From NCBI RefSeq assembly GCF_003696205.1, contig NZ_RFFI01000030.1, positions 1 through 36,788 on the forward strand: a stretch of 36,788 nucleotides of DNA. Direction: 5' to 3'. The stretch comes from Cellulomonas triticagri (GTDB lineage Bacteria > Actinomycetota > Actinomycetes > Actinomycetales > Cellulomonadaceae). Below are positions 1-8,299 of the stretch, piece after piece; positions within the stretch are counted from its first letter, which is position 1, and every line of letters begins with the position of its first letter. The translations under genes were made by a program, and so were the position numbers. A model generated the notes under the pieces. The model saw only the letters and a program-made list of their open reading frames with translations, did no database searches and was not told where the DNA came from.

Positions 1-996
1 GCGCCCGAGGCGCCCGCCCCCGAGGACGCCGCCGCGGCCCCGGCGCTGGAGGTCCCCGCCCCGGCCGCGGGCCGCCTCTCCCGGCTGCGCGACCGCCTGG
101 CCCGCTCCGGCTCGCCGCTGGGCGCCCGGATGCTCCAGGTGCTCTCCCGCGACCACCTCACCGAGGACGACTGGGAGGAGCTGGAGGAGACGCTGCTGCT
201 CGCCGACGTCGGCGCCGGCCCGTCCGGCGACCTCGTGGACGCCCTGCGCACGCAGGCCCGCGTGCAGGGCCTCAAGGACCCCGCGCAGGTGCGGGCCCTG
301 CTACGCGAGCAGCTGCTCGCCCTCGTGGACCCGACGCTCGACCGGTCGCTCGCGACCGAGCCCACCACCGCCGAGGACGGCAGCACCGTCCCCGCCGTCG
401 TGCTGGTCGTCGGCGTCAACGGCACCGGCAAGACCACCACCGTCGGCAAGCTGTCGCGCGTGCTCGTCGCCGAGGAGCGCACCGTGCTGCTCGGCGCGGC
501 CGACACCTTCCGTGCCGCCGCCGCCGACCAGCTCGAGACCTGGGGATCGCGCGTCGGCGTGCGCACCGTGCGTTCCGACAAGGACGGCGCCGACCCCGCA
601 TCGGTCGCGTTCGAGGCCGTGCGCGACGGCGTCGCCGAGGGCGTCGACGTCGTGCTCGTCGACACCGCGGGCCGCCTGCAGAACAAGGCCGGCCTCATGG
701 ACGAGCTCGGCAAGATCACGCGCGTCATCACCCGCACCGCGCCGCTGTCCGAGGTGCTGCTCGTCCTCGACGCGACCACCGGCCAGAACGGCATGAACCA
801 GGCCCGCGTCTTCGCGGAGGTCGCCGGGGTCACCGGCATCGTGCTGACCAAGCTCGACGGCACCGCCAAGGGCGGCATCGTCGTCGCGGTGCAGCGCGAG
901 CTCGGCGTGCCGGTCAAGCTCGTCGGGCTCGGCGAGGGCCCGGACGACCTCGCGCCGTTCGACGCCGAGGAGTTCGTGGACGGCATCCTGGGGTGA
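1..996 (+). CDS. ftsY: Signal recognition particle receptor FtsY (5' end outside window)
   Basis: FtsY is the membrane-associated SRP receptor GTPase; it pairs with Ffh to deliver ribosome-nascent chain complexes to the Sec translocon. The frame is open from base 1, so the N-terminus lies outside the window. The visible start is an Ala/Pro/Glu-rich tail as in other actinobacterial FtsY proteins, followed by the helical N domain from about base 70. The G domain shows the P-loop GVNGTGKT (bases 412-435), DTAGR (661-675) and TKLDGTAKGG (847-876), the SRP-GTPase set. The frame ends at TGA 994-996. Its partner ffh lies 9 kb downstream, beyond the amtB-glnK-glnD genes. The eight-gene unit at 1096-6469 separates it from amtB, and I infer that this unit is an accessory insertion into an otherwise conserved neighbourhood. 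Confidence 0.97.
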   Translation, partial: APEAPAPEDAAAAPALEVPAPAAGRLSRLRDRLARSGSPLGARMLQVLSRDHLTEDDWEELEETLLLADVGAGPSGDLVDALRTQARVQGLKDPAQVRALLREQLLALVDPTLDRSLATEPTTAEDGSTVPAVVLVVGVNGTGKTTTVGKLSRVLVAEERTVLLGAADTFRAAAADQLETWGSRVGVRTVRSDKDGADPASVAFEAVRDGVAEGVDVVLVDTAGRLQNKAGLMDELGKITRVITRTAPLSEVLLVLDATTGQNGMNQARVFAEVAGVTGIVLTKLDGTAKGGIVVAVQRELGVPVKLVGLGEGPDDLAPFDAEEFVDGILG

Positions 997-1095
997 GTAG
1001 GTGTCCGCCCGCGCGGTGAGTGGTGCGGGCGGCCTTACTTTCGTCCGCACGAGCGGAGGCCGACGGCGGTCACCGCGAGGCGGACGGGGTGGACG

Positions 1096-1458
1096 ATGCG
1101 GAACACCCTCAAGCGCCTGCTGGCGCTGGTCCCGGTCACGGCCCTGGTCGTCGGCGGTGCGGTGCTGCTGGACGCCGACTCGGCGGAGGCGTTCGGGTAC
1201 AACCGGGCGGTCTCCCGCGCCTGCGGGCAGAATTGGGTCAACAGCAGCGGCAGCGCGATGTCCGGCTCGGCCAAGACCAGCCACTACTCGGGCAGCTGCC
1301 AGGACATCCTGTGGGCAGGGCTGAACGTCAAGGGCATCGGCATCAGTTGGCGCAAGGGCCCGGGGGTGCGGGACATCGCGCAGGCGTACGCGGAGAGCCT
1401 CGCGGACACCACGGGCCGGCACAAGGGCTGCGAGTCGTGCGCCGTCACGCTGTCCTGA
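1096..1458 (+). CDS. Small secreted Cys-containing protein, copy 1 (unknown function)
   Basis: 120 residues; I do not recognise the family. The N-terminus is a Sec-type signal peptide: MRNTLKR, a hydrophobic stretch, and a probable cleavage site after SAEA (residue 32). That leaves a mature chain of about 88 residues beginning FGYNRAV, with cysteines at 43, 68, 112 and 115, the last two as CESC. The C-terminal motif DTTGRHKGC is shared with copy 2 (2188-2463). The mature part is rich in Ser, Gly and Lys/Arg. The ATG is preceded by a G-rich Shine-Dalgarno-like stretch. The gene lies 99 bases after ftsY, and its last 22 bases overlap the next gene. By analogy with small secreted peptides next to ABC exporters it could be a bacteriocin-like or signalling protein. 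That is inference only; sequence resemblance to the lactococcin 972 family is not convincing by eye. Confidence 0.75.
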   Translation: MRNTLKRLLALVPVTALVVGGAVLLDADSAEAFGYNRAVSRACGQNWVNSSGSAMSGSAKTSHYSGSCQDILWAGLNVKGIGISWRKGPGVRDIAQAYAESLADTTGRHKGCESCAVTLS

Positions 1459-2051
1459 GCGCCTTGGTCGCCATCGTCGTCATCGGGGTGGGCGGAGCCT
1501 GCGCGCGGCCCGCACCGACGGGCGAACCGATCCGGGTGATCGAGCAGCTCGAGATCGCCGAGCTCGAGCGCCGGGCACGGGAGCACGGCTGGACAGAGCA
1601 GGCGGACGTGCTGGCGAAGGGCTACGTGACCCGTGCCGACTACGAGCAGGCGATCGACCACGTGCGGGCGTGCGCGGAGGACGGCGGGAACGGCATCTCC
1701 GAGCCGACGCTCTCGCCGATCGACAACCTGACACTGGAGTTCGGGTTCCCGGTCGGGGCGATGGACGACGAGGTGATCTGGGACCTCAGCGACCGGTGCC
1801 TGCAGCGGTGGCACTCGTTGGTCGAGACGGGCTACCAGGTCTCGCACGAGGCCGTGATGGACGCCGACATCCTGGCGGCGTCCCTCACGTGCATGGCGGA
1901 CGCGGGCTTCCCGATGGTGGGAGAGATCCGCAACGCCCGCGACATGGCGGCACGGGTGTCCCCGGAGGACGGGGAGGTGCTGTCCGACTGCATCGTGGAG
2001 GCGGCGATGCAGGTCCGCCCGGATCTGCCCATGGTGGGCGTGGCCTGGTGA
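1437..2051 (+). CDS. Four-cysteine lipoprotein, copy 1
   Basis: 204 residues from GTG 1437. This start is chosen because the paralogue at 2442-3056 begins identically (MRRHA) and has the same length. The signal peptide is a basic n-region, a hydrophobic core and Cys22. The lipobox is slightly atypical (GGAC), so lipidation is probable rather than certain. The mature domain has a conserved ADYEQAID motif, the segment SPIDNLT and four cysteines (79, 121, 152, 185) present in all three copies, suggesting two disulfides in an extracytoplasmic domain. The start overlaps the end of the secreted-protein gene by 22 bases, and an AAGGG sequence inside that upstream gene sits where a ribosome-binding site would. 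Function unknown. Immunity or capture of the partner protein at the cell surface is a hypothesis based only on pairing. Confidence 0.78.
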   Translation: MRRHAVLSALVAIVVIGVGGACARPAPTGEPIRVIEQLEIAELERRAREHGWTEQADVLAKGYVTRADYEQAIDHVRACAEDGGNGISEPTLSPIDNLTLEFGFPVGAMDDEVIWDLSDRCLQRWHSLVETGYQVSHEAVMDADILAASLTCMADAGFPMVGEIRNARDMAARVSPEDGEVLSDCIVEAAMQVRPDLPMVGVAW

Positions 2052-2187
2052 CCCGCGCGGCTCGACGCCCAGGAGTCCGTGAACGGCGTCTGGGCTGCGT
2101 GTGGGACGTGGGTCCCGGGGGTGGTGGGGTCCAGGTCGCTAGGTTGAGCGCGACATCAGCCGCAGTCCGATCGAACGGAGCGGCAGC

Positions 2188-2463
2188 ATGTCCACCTTCC
2201 TCCGGCGCCTGGTCGCGGTCGTCCCCGTCACCGCGTTGCTCGTCGGCGGGGCGACTCTGGTCCACGCCGATCCTGCGTCGGCGTTCGGCGACAACCGCGC
2301 AGTCGCACGCGCCTGCGGGCAGAACGACGTGAGCAGCAGCGGGGCGATCCAGTGGACCACCTCGTCCGCTGTGCGGGGGACGGCGAAGCACCAGGCCACC
2401 AGCCTGGGTGACACCACCGGTCGGCACAAGGGCTGCCCCTCGTGCGCCGTCACGCTCTCGTGA
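2188..2463 (+). CDS. Small secreted Cys-containing protein, copy 2 (shorter paralogue)
   Basis: 91 residues, paralogous to 1096-1458. The signal peptide has the same length, with probable cleavage after ASA (residue 32), and the mature chain of about 59 residues begins FGDNRAV. RACGQN near the N-terminus and DTTGRHKGC plus SCAVTLS at the C-terminus match copy 1. About 29 residues of the middle are missing, including the position of Cys68, so this copy has three cysteines (43, 83, 86). An odd number means at least one is free or intermolecular. A GGAGCGG ribosome-binding site precedes the ATG. The 136-base gap after the first lipoprotein gene could hold its own promoter, but I see no convincing -10/-35 pair. 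The stop overlaps the next lipoprotein start exactly as in cassette 1. Confidence 0.72.
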   Translation: MSTFLRRLVAVVPVTALLVGGATLVHADPASAFGDNRAVARACGQNDVSSSGAIQWTTSSAVRGTAKHQATSLGDTTGRHKGCPSCAVTLS

Positions 2464-3056
2464 CGGTCGTCGGCGCCGCTGCCGTCTCCGCCGTGATCGG
2501 GGGGTGCCACGCGGCGCCGACGTCGGACGGTCCGGTGCGCGTCCTCGAGTACCAGTCCGTCGCGGACCTGGAGGCGGAGGCGCGTGCCCACGGTTGGGAC
2601 ACGCAGGTCGCGCTGCTCGCCGACGGCGTCGTCACGGCGGCGGACTACGAGCAGGCGATCGACGACACCCGTGCCTGTGCCGAGGCACGGGCCAACGGGA
2701 TCACCGAACCCGTGCTGTCACCGATCGACAACCTGACGTGGGAGTTCGCCTTCCCCATCGGGGCGCTCCCGGAGGACCAGGTGTGGGCGATCAGCGACGA
2801 GTGCTCCCAGCAGCACCTGTGGTCGGTGCAGACGGCCTACGTCGCGACGCACGACGCCGTGATGGACGACGACATCCGCATGGCGACGCTCGCGTGCATG
2901 GCTGACCTCGGGCACGAGATCGTCGGTGACGTCCGCAACGCCCGCGAGATGGCCGAGCGGATCGACCACGAGCGCGAGCCCGATCTCGCCGACTGCATCG
3001 GTGACAGCGAAGTGCGCCTGCGCCCCGACCTCGCGAGCGTCGGCGTGTCGTGGTGA
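2442..3056 (+). CDS. Four-cysteine lipoprotein, copy 2
   Basis: 204 residues from GTG 2442. The signal peptide (MRRHALVTVV...) ends in a good lipobox, IGGC, with the lipidated cysteine at 22. The mature domain is collinear with 1437-2051 and 3053-3682: it shares ADYEQAID, SPIDNLT, the motif HDAVMD, a RNA(R/Q)(E/D)MA motif and the four spaced cysteines. It is the most diverged copy in the middle segment. It overlaps the upstream secreted-protein gene by 22 bases and the next lipoprotein gene by a GTGA junction, implying one translationally coupled message. No enzyme motif is visible. An extracytoplasmic binding or protective role is inferred from lipidation and context only. Confidence 0.8.
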   Translation: MRRHALVTVVGAAAVSAVIGGCHAAPTSDGPVRVLEYQSVADLEAEARAHGWDTQVALLADGVVTAADYEQAIDDTRACAEARANGITEPVLSPIDNLTWEFAFPIGALPEDQVWAISDECSQQHLWSVQTAYVATHDAVMDDDIRMATLACMADLGHEIVGDVRNAREMAERIDHEREPDLADCIGDSEVRLRPDLASVGVSW

Positions 3057-3682
3057 GCGTGCGGGGTCGTGCTCCCGGGGGACCTCGGTCGGTCGCCGTC
3101 GTCCTCGGGTCCGCCGTGCTGGTCGGTTGTGCCGGCGGCGTGGCGGAGCCCGGGGAGCCCGTCCGGACGCTGGAACCGGTGTCGTTCGCCGACCTCGAGC
3201 GCGAGGCCCGCGAGCACGGGTGGACCGAGCAGGCCGACGTGCTCGCCACGGGGTCGGTGAGCCGGGCGGACTACGAGCAGGCGATCGACCACGTCCGCAC
3301 CTGCGCCGAGCAGGGCGGCAACGGCATCTCCGAGCCCACGCTCTCCCCGATCGACAACCTCACGCTGGAGTTCGGGTTCCCGGTCGGCGCGTCGGACGAC
3401 GAGGAGATCTGGGCGCTCAGCGACGCGTGCCTGCAGCGGTGGTTCTGGTCGGTGTCGATCGCCTACCGGGCGACGCACGACGCGGTGATGGACGCCGACA
3501 TCCGGGACGCGTCGCTGGCGTGCCTGGCGGACCGCGGCTACGTCATGTCGGGCGACATCCGCAACGCGCAGGACATGGCGGTGCGGATGCCGTTCGAGGC
3601 GGAGCACGACCTGGGGGAGTGCATCGTCTCCGCGGCGGAGGAGGTCCGTCCCGACCTCGACGGGGTGAGCGTGTCGTGGTGA
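3053..3682 (+). CDS. Four-cysteine lipoprotein, copy 3 (no paired small protein)
   Basis: 209 residues from GTG 3053, chosen for the GTGA overlap with the previous stop; GTG 3050 and 3059 are alternatives. A basic n-region, hydrophobic core and lipobox LVGC (Cys26) support lipidation. The body is closest to copy 1: HGWTEQADVLA, ADYEQAIDHVR, SPIDNLTLEFGFPVG and all four cysteines are conserved. Unlike copies 1 and 2 it has no upstream secreted-protein gene; it abuts the exporter genes through a second GTGA overlap at 3679-3682. It may therefore be the ancestral lipoprotein partner of the transporter, with the other two as later duplications. That order of events is inference. Confidence 0.8.
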   Translation: MSVRGRAPGGPRSVAVVLGSAVLVGCAGGVAEPGEPVRTLEPVSFADLEREAREHGWTEQADVLATGSVSRADYEQAIDHVRTCAEQGGNGISEPTLSPIDNLTLEFGFPVGASDDEEIWALSDACLQRWFWSVSIAYRATHDAVMDADIRDASLACLADRGYVMSGDIRNAQDMAVRMPFEAEHDLGECIVSAAEEVRPDLDGVSVSW

Positions 3683-4773
3683 CGCCGTCCTCGGTGGCGC
3701 GGCTGGCACTGGCGGGGGCGGTGGTGCTGGCCTGGGTGGCGGCACCGGTCACGGTGGTCGCGGTCCTGAGCAGGGAGGCCGACCAGGTGCGGTTCGCGAC
3801 CGACGAGGCCGCGTGGGTCGGGGTGCGCGCGGTCGACGGCGCCCGGGAGCAGCGACTCGGCCTGGCGCTGTCGTGGGAGGCGGGGCCGACGCTGGTCGCT
3901 CCCGCGTGGGACGGGGTCGTCGAGGTGCGGCACCTCGCCGTGGGCGACGAGGTCCGCAGCGGCGACGCGGTCGTCGTCGTCGCGGGTGTGACCCGGGTGG
4001 CGCACGCGGGGGAGCGACCCGTCACGCGGCTGCTGGTGCAGGGCGACCGGGGCCCCGACGTGGCGGTGCTGCACGGGCTGCTGGCCGAGCGCGGGCTCGC
4101 GCACGGCGCTGGGGACCGGTTCACCGCGGTGACGGGGCGCGGGGTCCGGGCGCTCGCGGAGCAGCTGGGTGCCGGTCGCACGGAGCAGTTCGACCCGTCC
4201 TGGGTGCTGCACATGTCGGCGCCGGTGCTGACGGTCGCCGACCTGGACCTGGACGTGGGGGCGCCGGCGCCGGACGTGGGGGCGCCGGTGGTGACCGGCG
4301 CCGCCGTCCTCCTGGAGGCCCGGGTGACGTCGCAGGAGTGGGCGGCGCGCGCGGCGACGCTCGCCGGGGAGCAAGACACGTCCGCCGTCCCGGCGGTCGG
4401 GGACGAGGCGCGTTCGGTCGCTCCCGACGCGGAGCTGCGGGTCGGTGGTGCTGTGCTGCCGCTGGTCGAGGCCCGTGACGAGGTGGACGCCGCGGGGCTG
4501 CCGGCCGTGACGGCAGCGGTCGACCGCGGCGCCGTCGCCGTGGACGCGGTCGCGGTCTCGCCTCCGGTGCCAGGCTCGTGGGCGGTGGCGTCCGCCGCCG
4601 TGCGCTCGGGACCGGACGGGTCCACGTCCGTGCGGCGCCAGCGGGACGGGCGCGACGAGGAGGTCGCCGTGACCGTGGTCGGAGCGGACGGGCCCTCCAC
4701 CACCGTCGTCGTCGGCGACCTCGACGCGGCGGACCGGGTGGAGGTGCCGGCGGGCGGCGGGGCAGCGACGTGA
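3679..4773 (+). CDS. Membrane-fusion-like protein with peptidoglycan-binding domain
   Basis: 364 residues from GTG 3679 (GTGA overlap with the preceding stop). An N-terminal membrane anchor covers about residues 8-30. A short lipoyl/HlyD-like hairpin at about 70-112 carries GVVEVRHLAVGDEVRSGD. A peptidoglycan_binding_1-like segment at about 118-167 carries LLVQGDRGPDV and later T-GRGVRAL. The C-terminal half continues as beta-rich segments typical of periplasmic adaptor proteins. In Gram-positive actinomycetes such proteins accompany MacB/FtsX-like ABC transporters and probably couple the exporter to the cell wall. Residues around 192-205 contain a duplicated DVGAP motif encoded by a 21-base-period repeat. 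The stop overlaps the ABC ATPase start by one base (TGATG). Role inferred: extracytoplasmic adaptor of the transporter encoded next. Confidence 0.82.
   Translation: MTPSSVARLALAGAVVLAWVAAPVTVVAVLSREADQVRFATDEAAWVGVRAVDGAREQRLGLALSWEAGPTLVAPAWDGVVEVRHLAVGDEVRSGDAVVVVAGVTRVAHAGERPVTRLLVQGDRGPDVAVLHGLLAERGLAHGAGDRFTAVTGRGVRALAEQLGAGRTEQFDPSWVLHMSAPVLTVADLDLDVGAPAPDVGAPVVTGAAVLLEARVTSQEWAARAATLAGEQDTSAVPAVGDEARSVAPDAELRVGGAVLPLVEARDEVDAAGLPAVTAAVDRGAVAVDAVAVSPPVPGSWAVASAAVRSGPDGSTSVRRQRDGRDEEVAVTVVGADGPSTTVVVGDLDAADRVEVPAGGGAAT
4252..4288 (+). repeat. Short in-frame direct repeat in the adaptor gene
   Basis: Two identical 16-base copies of GACGTGGGGGCGCCGG start at 4252 and 4273. The 21-base period adds seven codons and gives DVGAPAP followed by DVGAPVV. 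It lies in a linker after the peptidoglycan-binding segment and looks like a recent slippage duplication without effect on frame. Confidence 0.8.
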
Positions 4774-5396
4774 TGTCGGGCGGCCTGGAGCTGCGGGGCG
4801 TGCACGTCACGCTCGGCGGTCGGCACGTGCTCGACGGCGTCGACCTCGACCTCGCCCCGGTGGGGTCGGTGGCGGTGGTCGGGCCGTCGGGTTCGGGCAA
4901 GACGACCCTGCTGGCGGTGGTCGCCGGTCTGCTCGCCCCGGACGCGGGGACGGTGCTGCGAGGCGGGCGTCCGGTCGACGCCCGGGACGTGGCTTGGGTC
5001 ATGCAGACCACCCCTCTGCTCGGTGCCCGCTCGGCGGTGGACAACGTCGCGCTCGGCGCCCTCGCCCGCGGGTGCACGCGCGCGGCGGCGGACGCGGTGG
5101 CGCGCGACGCGCTGGACGGGCTCGGGCTCGGCGACCGGGCGGGCACGCGGGTGCGGCGGCTGTCGGGCGGCGAGCGGCAGCGGGTGGCCGTGGCTCGCGC
5201 GCTGGTGCAGGAGGCACCCGTCGTCGTCGCGGACGAACCGACCGCCTCGCTCGACGCGCACGCGCGCGACCGGGTCGTGCAGGCGCTGCTCGCCGTCGCG
5301 TCGGCGGGTCGCCTGGTGCTGGTCGCGACGCACGACCGGGTCGTCGCTGACGGGTGCGACCGGGTCGTGGACCTGGTGGCCGGGCGACCGGCGTGA
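4773..5396 (+). CDS. ABC transporter ATP-binding protein
   Basis: 207 residues from ATG 4773, which shares its A with the previous stop. All ABC ATPase motifs are present and intact: Walker A GPSGSGKTT (37-45), Q-loop Gln78, signature LSGGERQ (130-136), Walker B ending VVADEP with catalytic Glu155, D-loop SLDAH and the switch His187 in ATHD. Length and motif spelling fit the MacB/LolD/FtsE-like group, including ATPases found beside bacteriocin-type peptides. It energises the permease encoded immediately downstream (GTGA overlap at 5393-5396). The substrate is unknown. Context suggests either the small secreted proteins or lipoproteins, or clearance of a toxic agent from the membrane. Confidence 0.93.
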   Translation: MSGGLELRGVHVTLGGRHVLDGVDLDLAPVGSVAVVGPSGSGKTTLLAVVAGLLAPDAGTVLRGGRPVDARDVAWVMQTTPLLGARSAVDNVALGALARGCTRAAADAVARDALDGLGLGDRAGTRVRRLSGGERQRVAVARALVQEAPVVVADEPTASLDAHARDRVVQALLAVASAGRLVLVATHDRVVADGCDRVVDLVAGRPA

Positions 5397-6469
5397 GGCG
5401 GGCCCGGGTCGTCGTCCTCGACGAGGCGCTGCGGGACCTGCTGGCCCGGTGGCTCCTCACCACGCTGGTCGTCGTGGTGGCCGCGGCCGCGGGGGCGTCG
5501 ACGGTGCTGCTGGTGGCGTCCGACGTCGACCGCGTGCGAGAGGTGTGGGACGCCCAGGTCGCGGAGGGGCGGTTCGTGCACGAGGTCACCGGCGCGCAAG
5601 GGGCGGGCGTGGACGCCGCGTCGTGCGCGGCGGTCGGGGCGTGGCAGGGCGTGCGCGCCGCGGGCGGCCGGACGGCGACGACGCCGGTCCGGCTGGTCAC
5701 CGCTCCCGCCTCGCGGTACGACGTGGCGGCCGTGACGCCCGGCTACGTCGCCGTCGTGTGGCCGGGGACGGCGGCCCCGCTGGCCGGTGAGGTGCTCGTG
5801 GGTCCGCACGCGGCGGGCTCCACCGGCCTGCGGCCCGGCGACGTGGCGGTGTGGGCGGAGACGTCCGGGGTCGCCGGCTCGGCGCGGGTCGCCGTCGTGC
5901 CCGCCGACGGAACCCCGCGCGACCCCACGGCGGACCGGCAGCTGCTCACGGTGGTTCCCGCCACGGGGACGGTCGACCGGTGCCTGGTCGACGTGGACCC
6001 CGACCACGCCGCCGCGGTGCTGCCCGCGCTCTCGTCGTGGTTCGACGGGGTCGCGGGGTCGCCCCGGCCCGTCGTGGACCTGACCCGTGCCGTCGACCCG
6101 CAGTCCGCGCTCGCCGCACGTGCGTCCGGCCCGTGGTGGGCGCTCGCGGCGGGCCTCGCGGTCGCGACCGCGGCGGCGTGCTGGTCGGCCCGGCGGGCGG
6201 ACCTCGCGCTGCTGCGCCTGCTGGGTGCGGACTCCGGGGTGCTCACGCTGCGGCTCGCGGCGGAGTCGGTGGTGCTGGTGCTCGGCCCCGCGCTCGCCGG
6301 CGTCGCGGCGGGCGTGGTGGTGGCGGCGCCGGCGCTGGGCCACGCCGTCGTGCGGGACCTGGTCCTGCTGGACGTCACCCGGCTGCTGGCCGTCCTCGCG
6401 GTGCTGCCGCTGCTCGGCCTCGCCCTCGTGGGGCGGGGCTCGGTGTTCCGGGTCCTGAAGGAGTCGTGA
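5393..6469 (+). CDS. ABC transporter permease, MacB/FtsX-like
   Basis: 358 residues from GTG 5393 (GTGA overlap with the ATPase stop). Topology is that of MacB/FtsX permeases: one N-terminal membrane helix (about 20-42), a large extracytoplasmic domain of about 210 residues, then three C-terminal helices starting around GPWWALAAGLAVA and ending before VGRGSVFRVLKES. The short helix-loop RRADLALLRLLGA between TM2 and TM3 matches the cytoplasmic loop of this family that contacts the ATPase. It closes the eight-gene unit; 171 bases separate it from amtB. Only one permease gene is present, so a homodimer with two ATPase subunits is expected. Substrate unknown. Confidence 0.88.
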   Translation: MRRARVVVLDEALRDLLARWLLTTLVVVVAAAAGASTVLLVASDVDRVREVWDAQVAEGRFVHEVTGAQGAGVDAASCAAVGAWQGVRAAGGRTATTPVRLVTAPASRYDVAAVTPGYVAVVWPGTAAPLAGEVLVGPHAAGSTGLRPGDVAVWAETSGVAGSARVAVVPADGTPRDPTADRQLLTVVPATGTVDRCLVDVDPDHAAAVLPALSSWFDGVAGSPRPVVDLTRAVDPQSALAARASGPWWALAAGLAVATAAACWSARRADLALLRLLGADSGVLTLRLAAESVVLVLGPALAGVAAGVVVAAPALGHAVVRDLVLLDVTRLLAVLAVLPLLGLALVGRGSVFRVLKES

Positions 6470-6540
6470 CGGTCCCGTGCTGCTCGCCCTGCGAGATTCC
6501 GACCGCCTGGCAACACAACGTTTACGTCGCGGGCGTCGTC

Positions 6541-6556
6541 GTCACACGGGCGTAAC
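6541..6556 (+). promoter_or_regulatory. Possible GlnR-type operator upstream of amtB
   Basis: GTCAC, six bases, then GTAAC lie 85 bases before the amtB start. GlnR of actinomycetes binds GTnAC-type half-sites at 11-base intervals, alternating with GAAAC-like half-sites, upstream of amtB. Two GTnAC-type half-sites in phase are suggestive, but clear GAAAC partners are missing. The surrounding 6470-6640 spacer is AT-richer than its flanks and includes GTTTACG. No confident -10/-35 pair was found. Confidence 0.3.
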
Positions 6557-6640
6557 GCGCCCTGCCGTCGGCGGAAATCCCCGACCACGACTCTGGTCCC
6601 CGATCCGGCCGCCCGGCTGGCGAGGGGAGAGGCGTTCCAC

Positions 6641-8286
<1,646 letters not shown>

Positions 8287-8299
8287 CGGACGGCGACGG

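Noticed and set aside
1437-1458. Programmed frameshift fusing the small protein to the lipoprotein
   Set aside because: The lipoprotein has its own GTG and a complete signal peptide, so a fusion would bury the signal. Independent initiation is simpler.
1096-2463. Small secreted proteins as members of the lactococcin 972 family
   Set aside because: Exporter context is similar, but the mature sequences lack the family's usual Gly/Tyr-rich pattern and contain CxxC-type cysteines. Kept only as an analogy.
4121-6343. Long antisense frame over the transporter genes
   Set aside because: Low-complexity Arg/Pro/Ala translation without domains; the plus-strand frames carry the ABC motifs.
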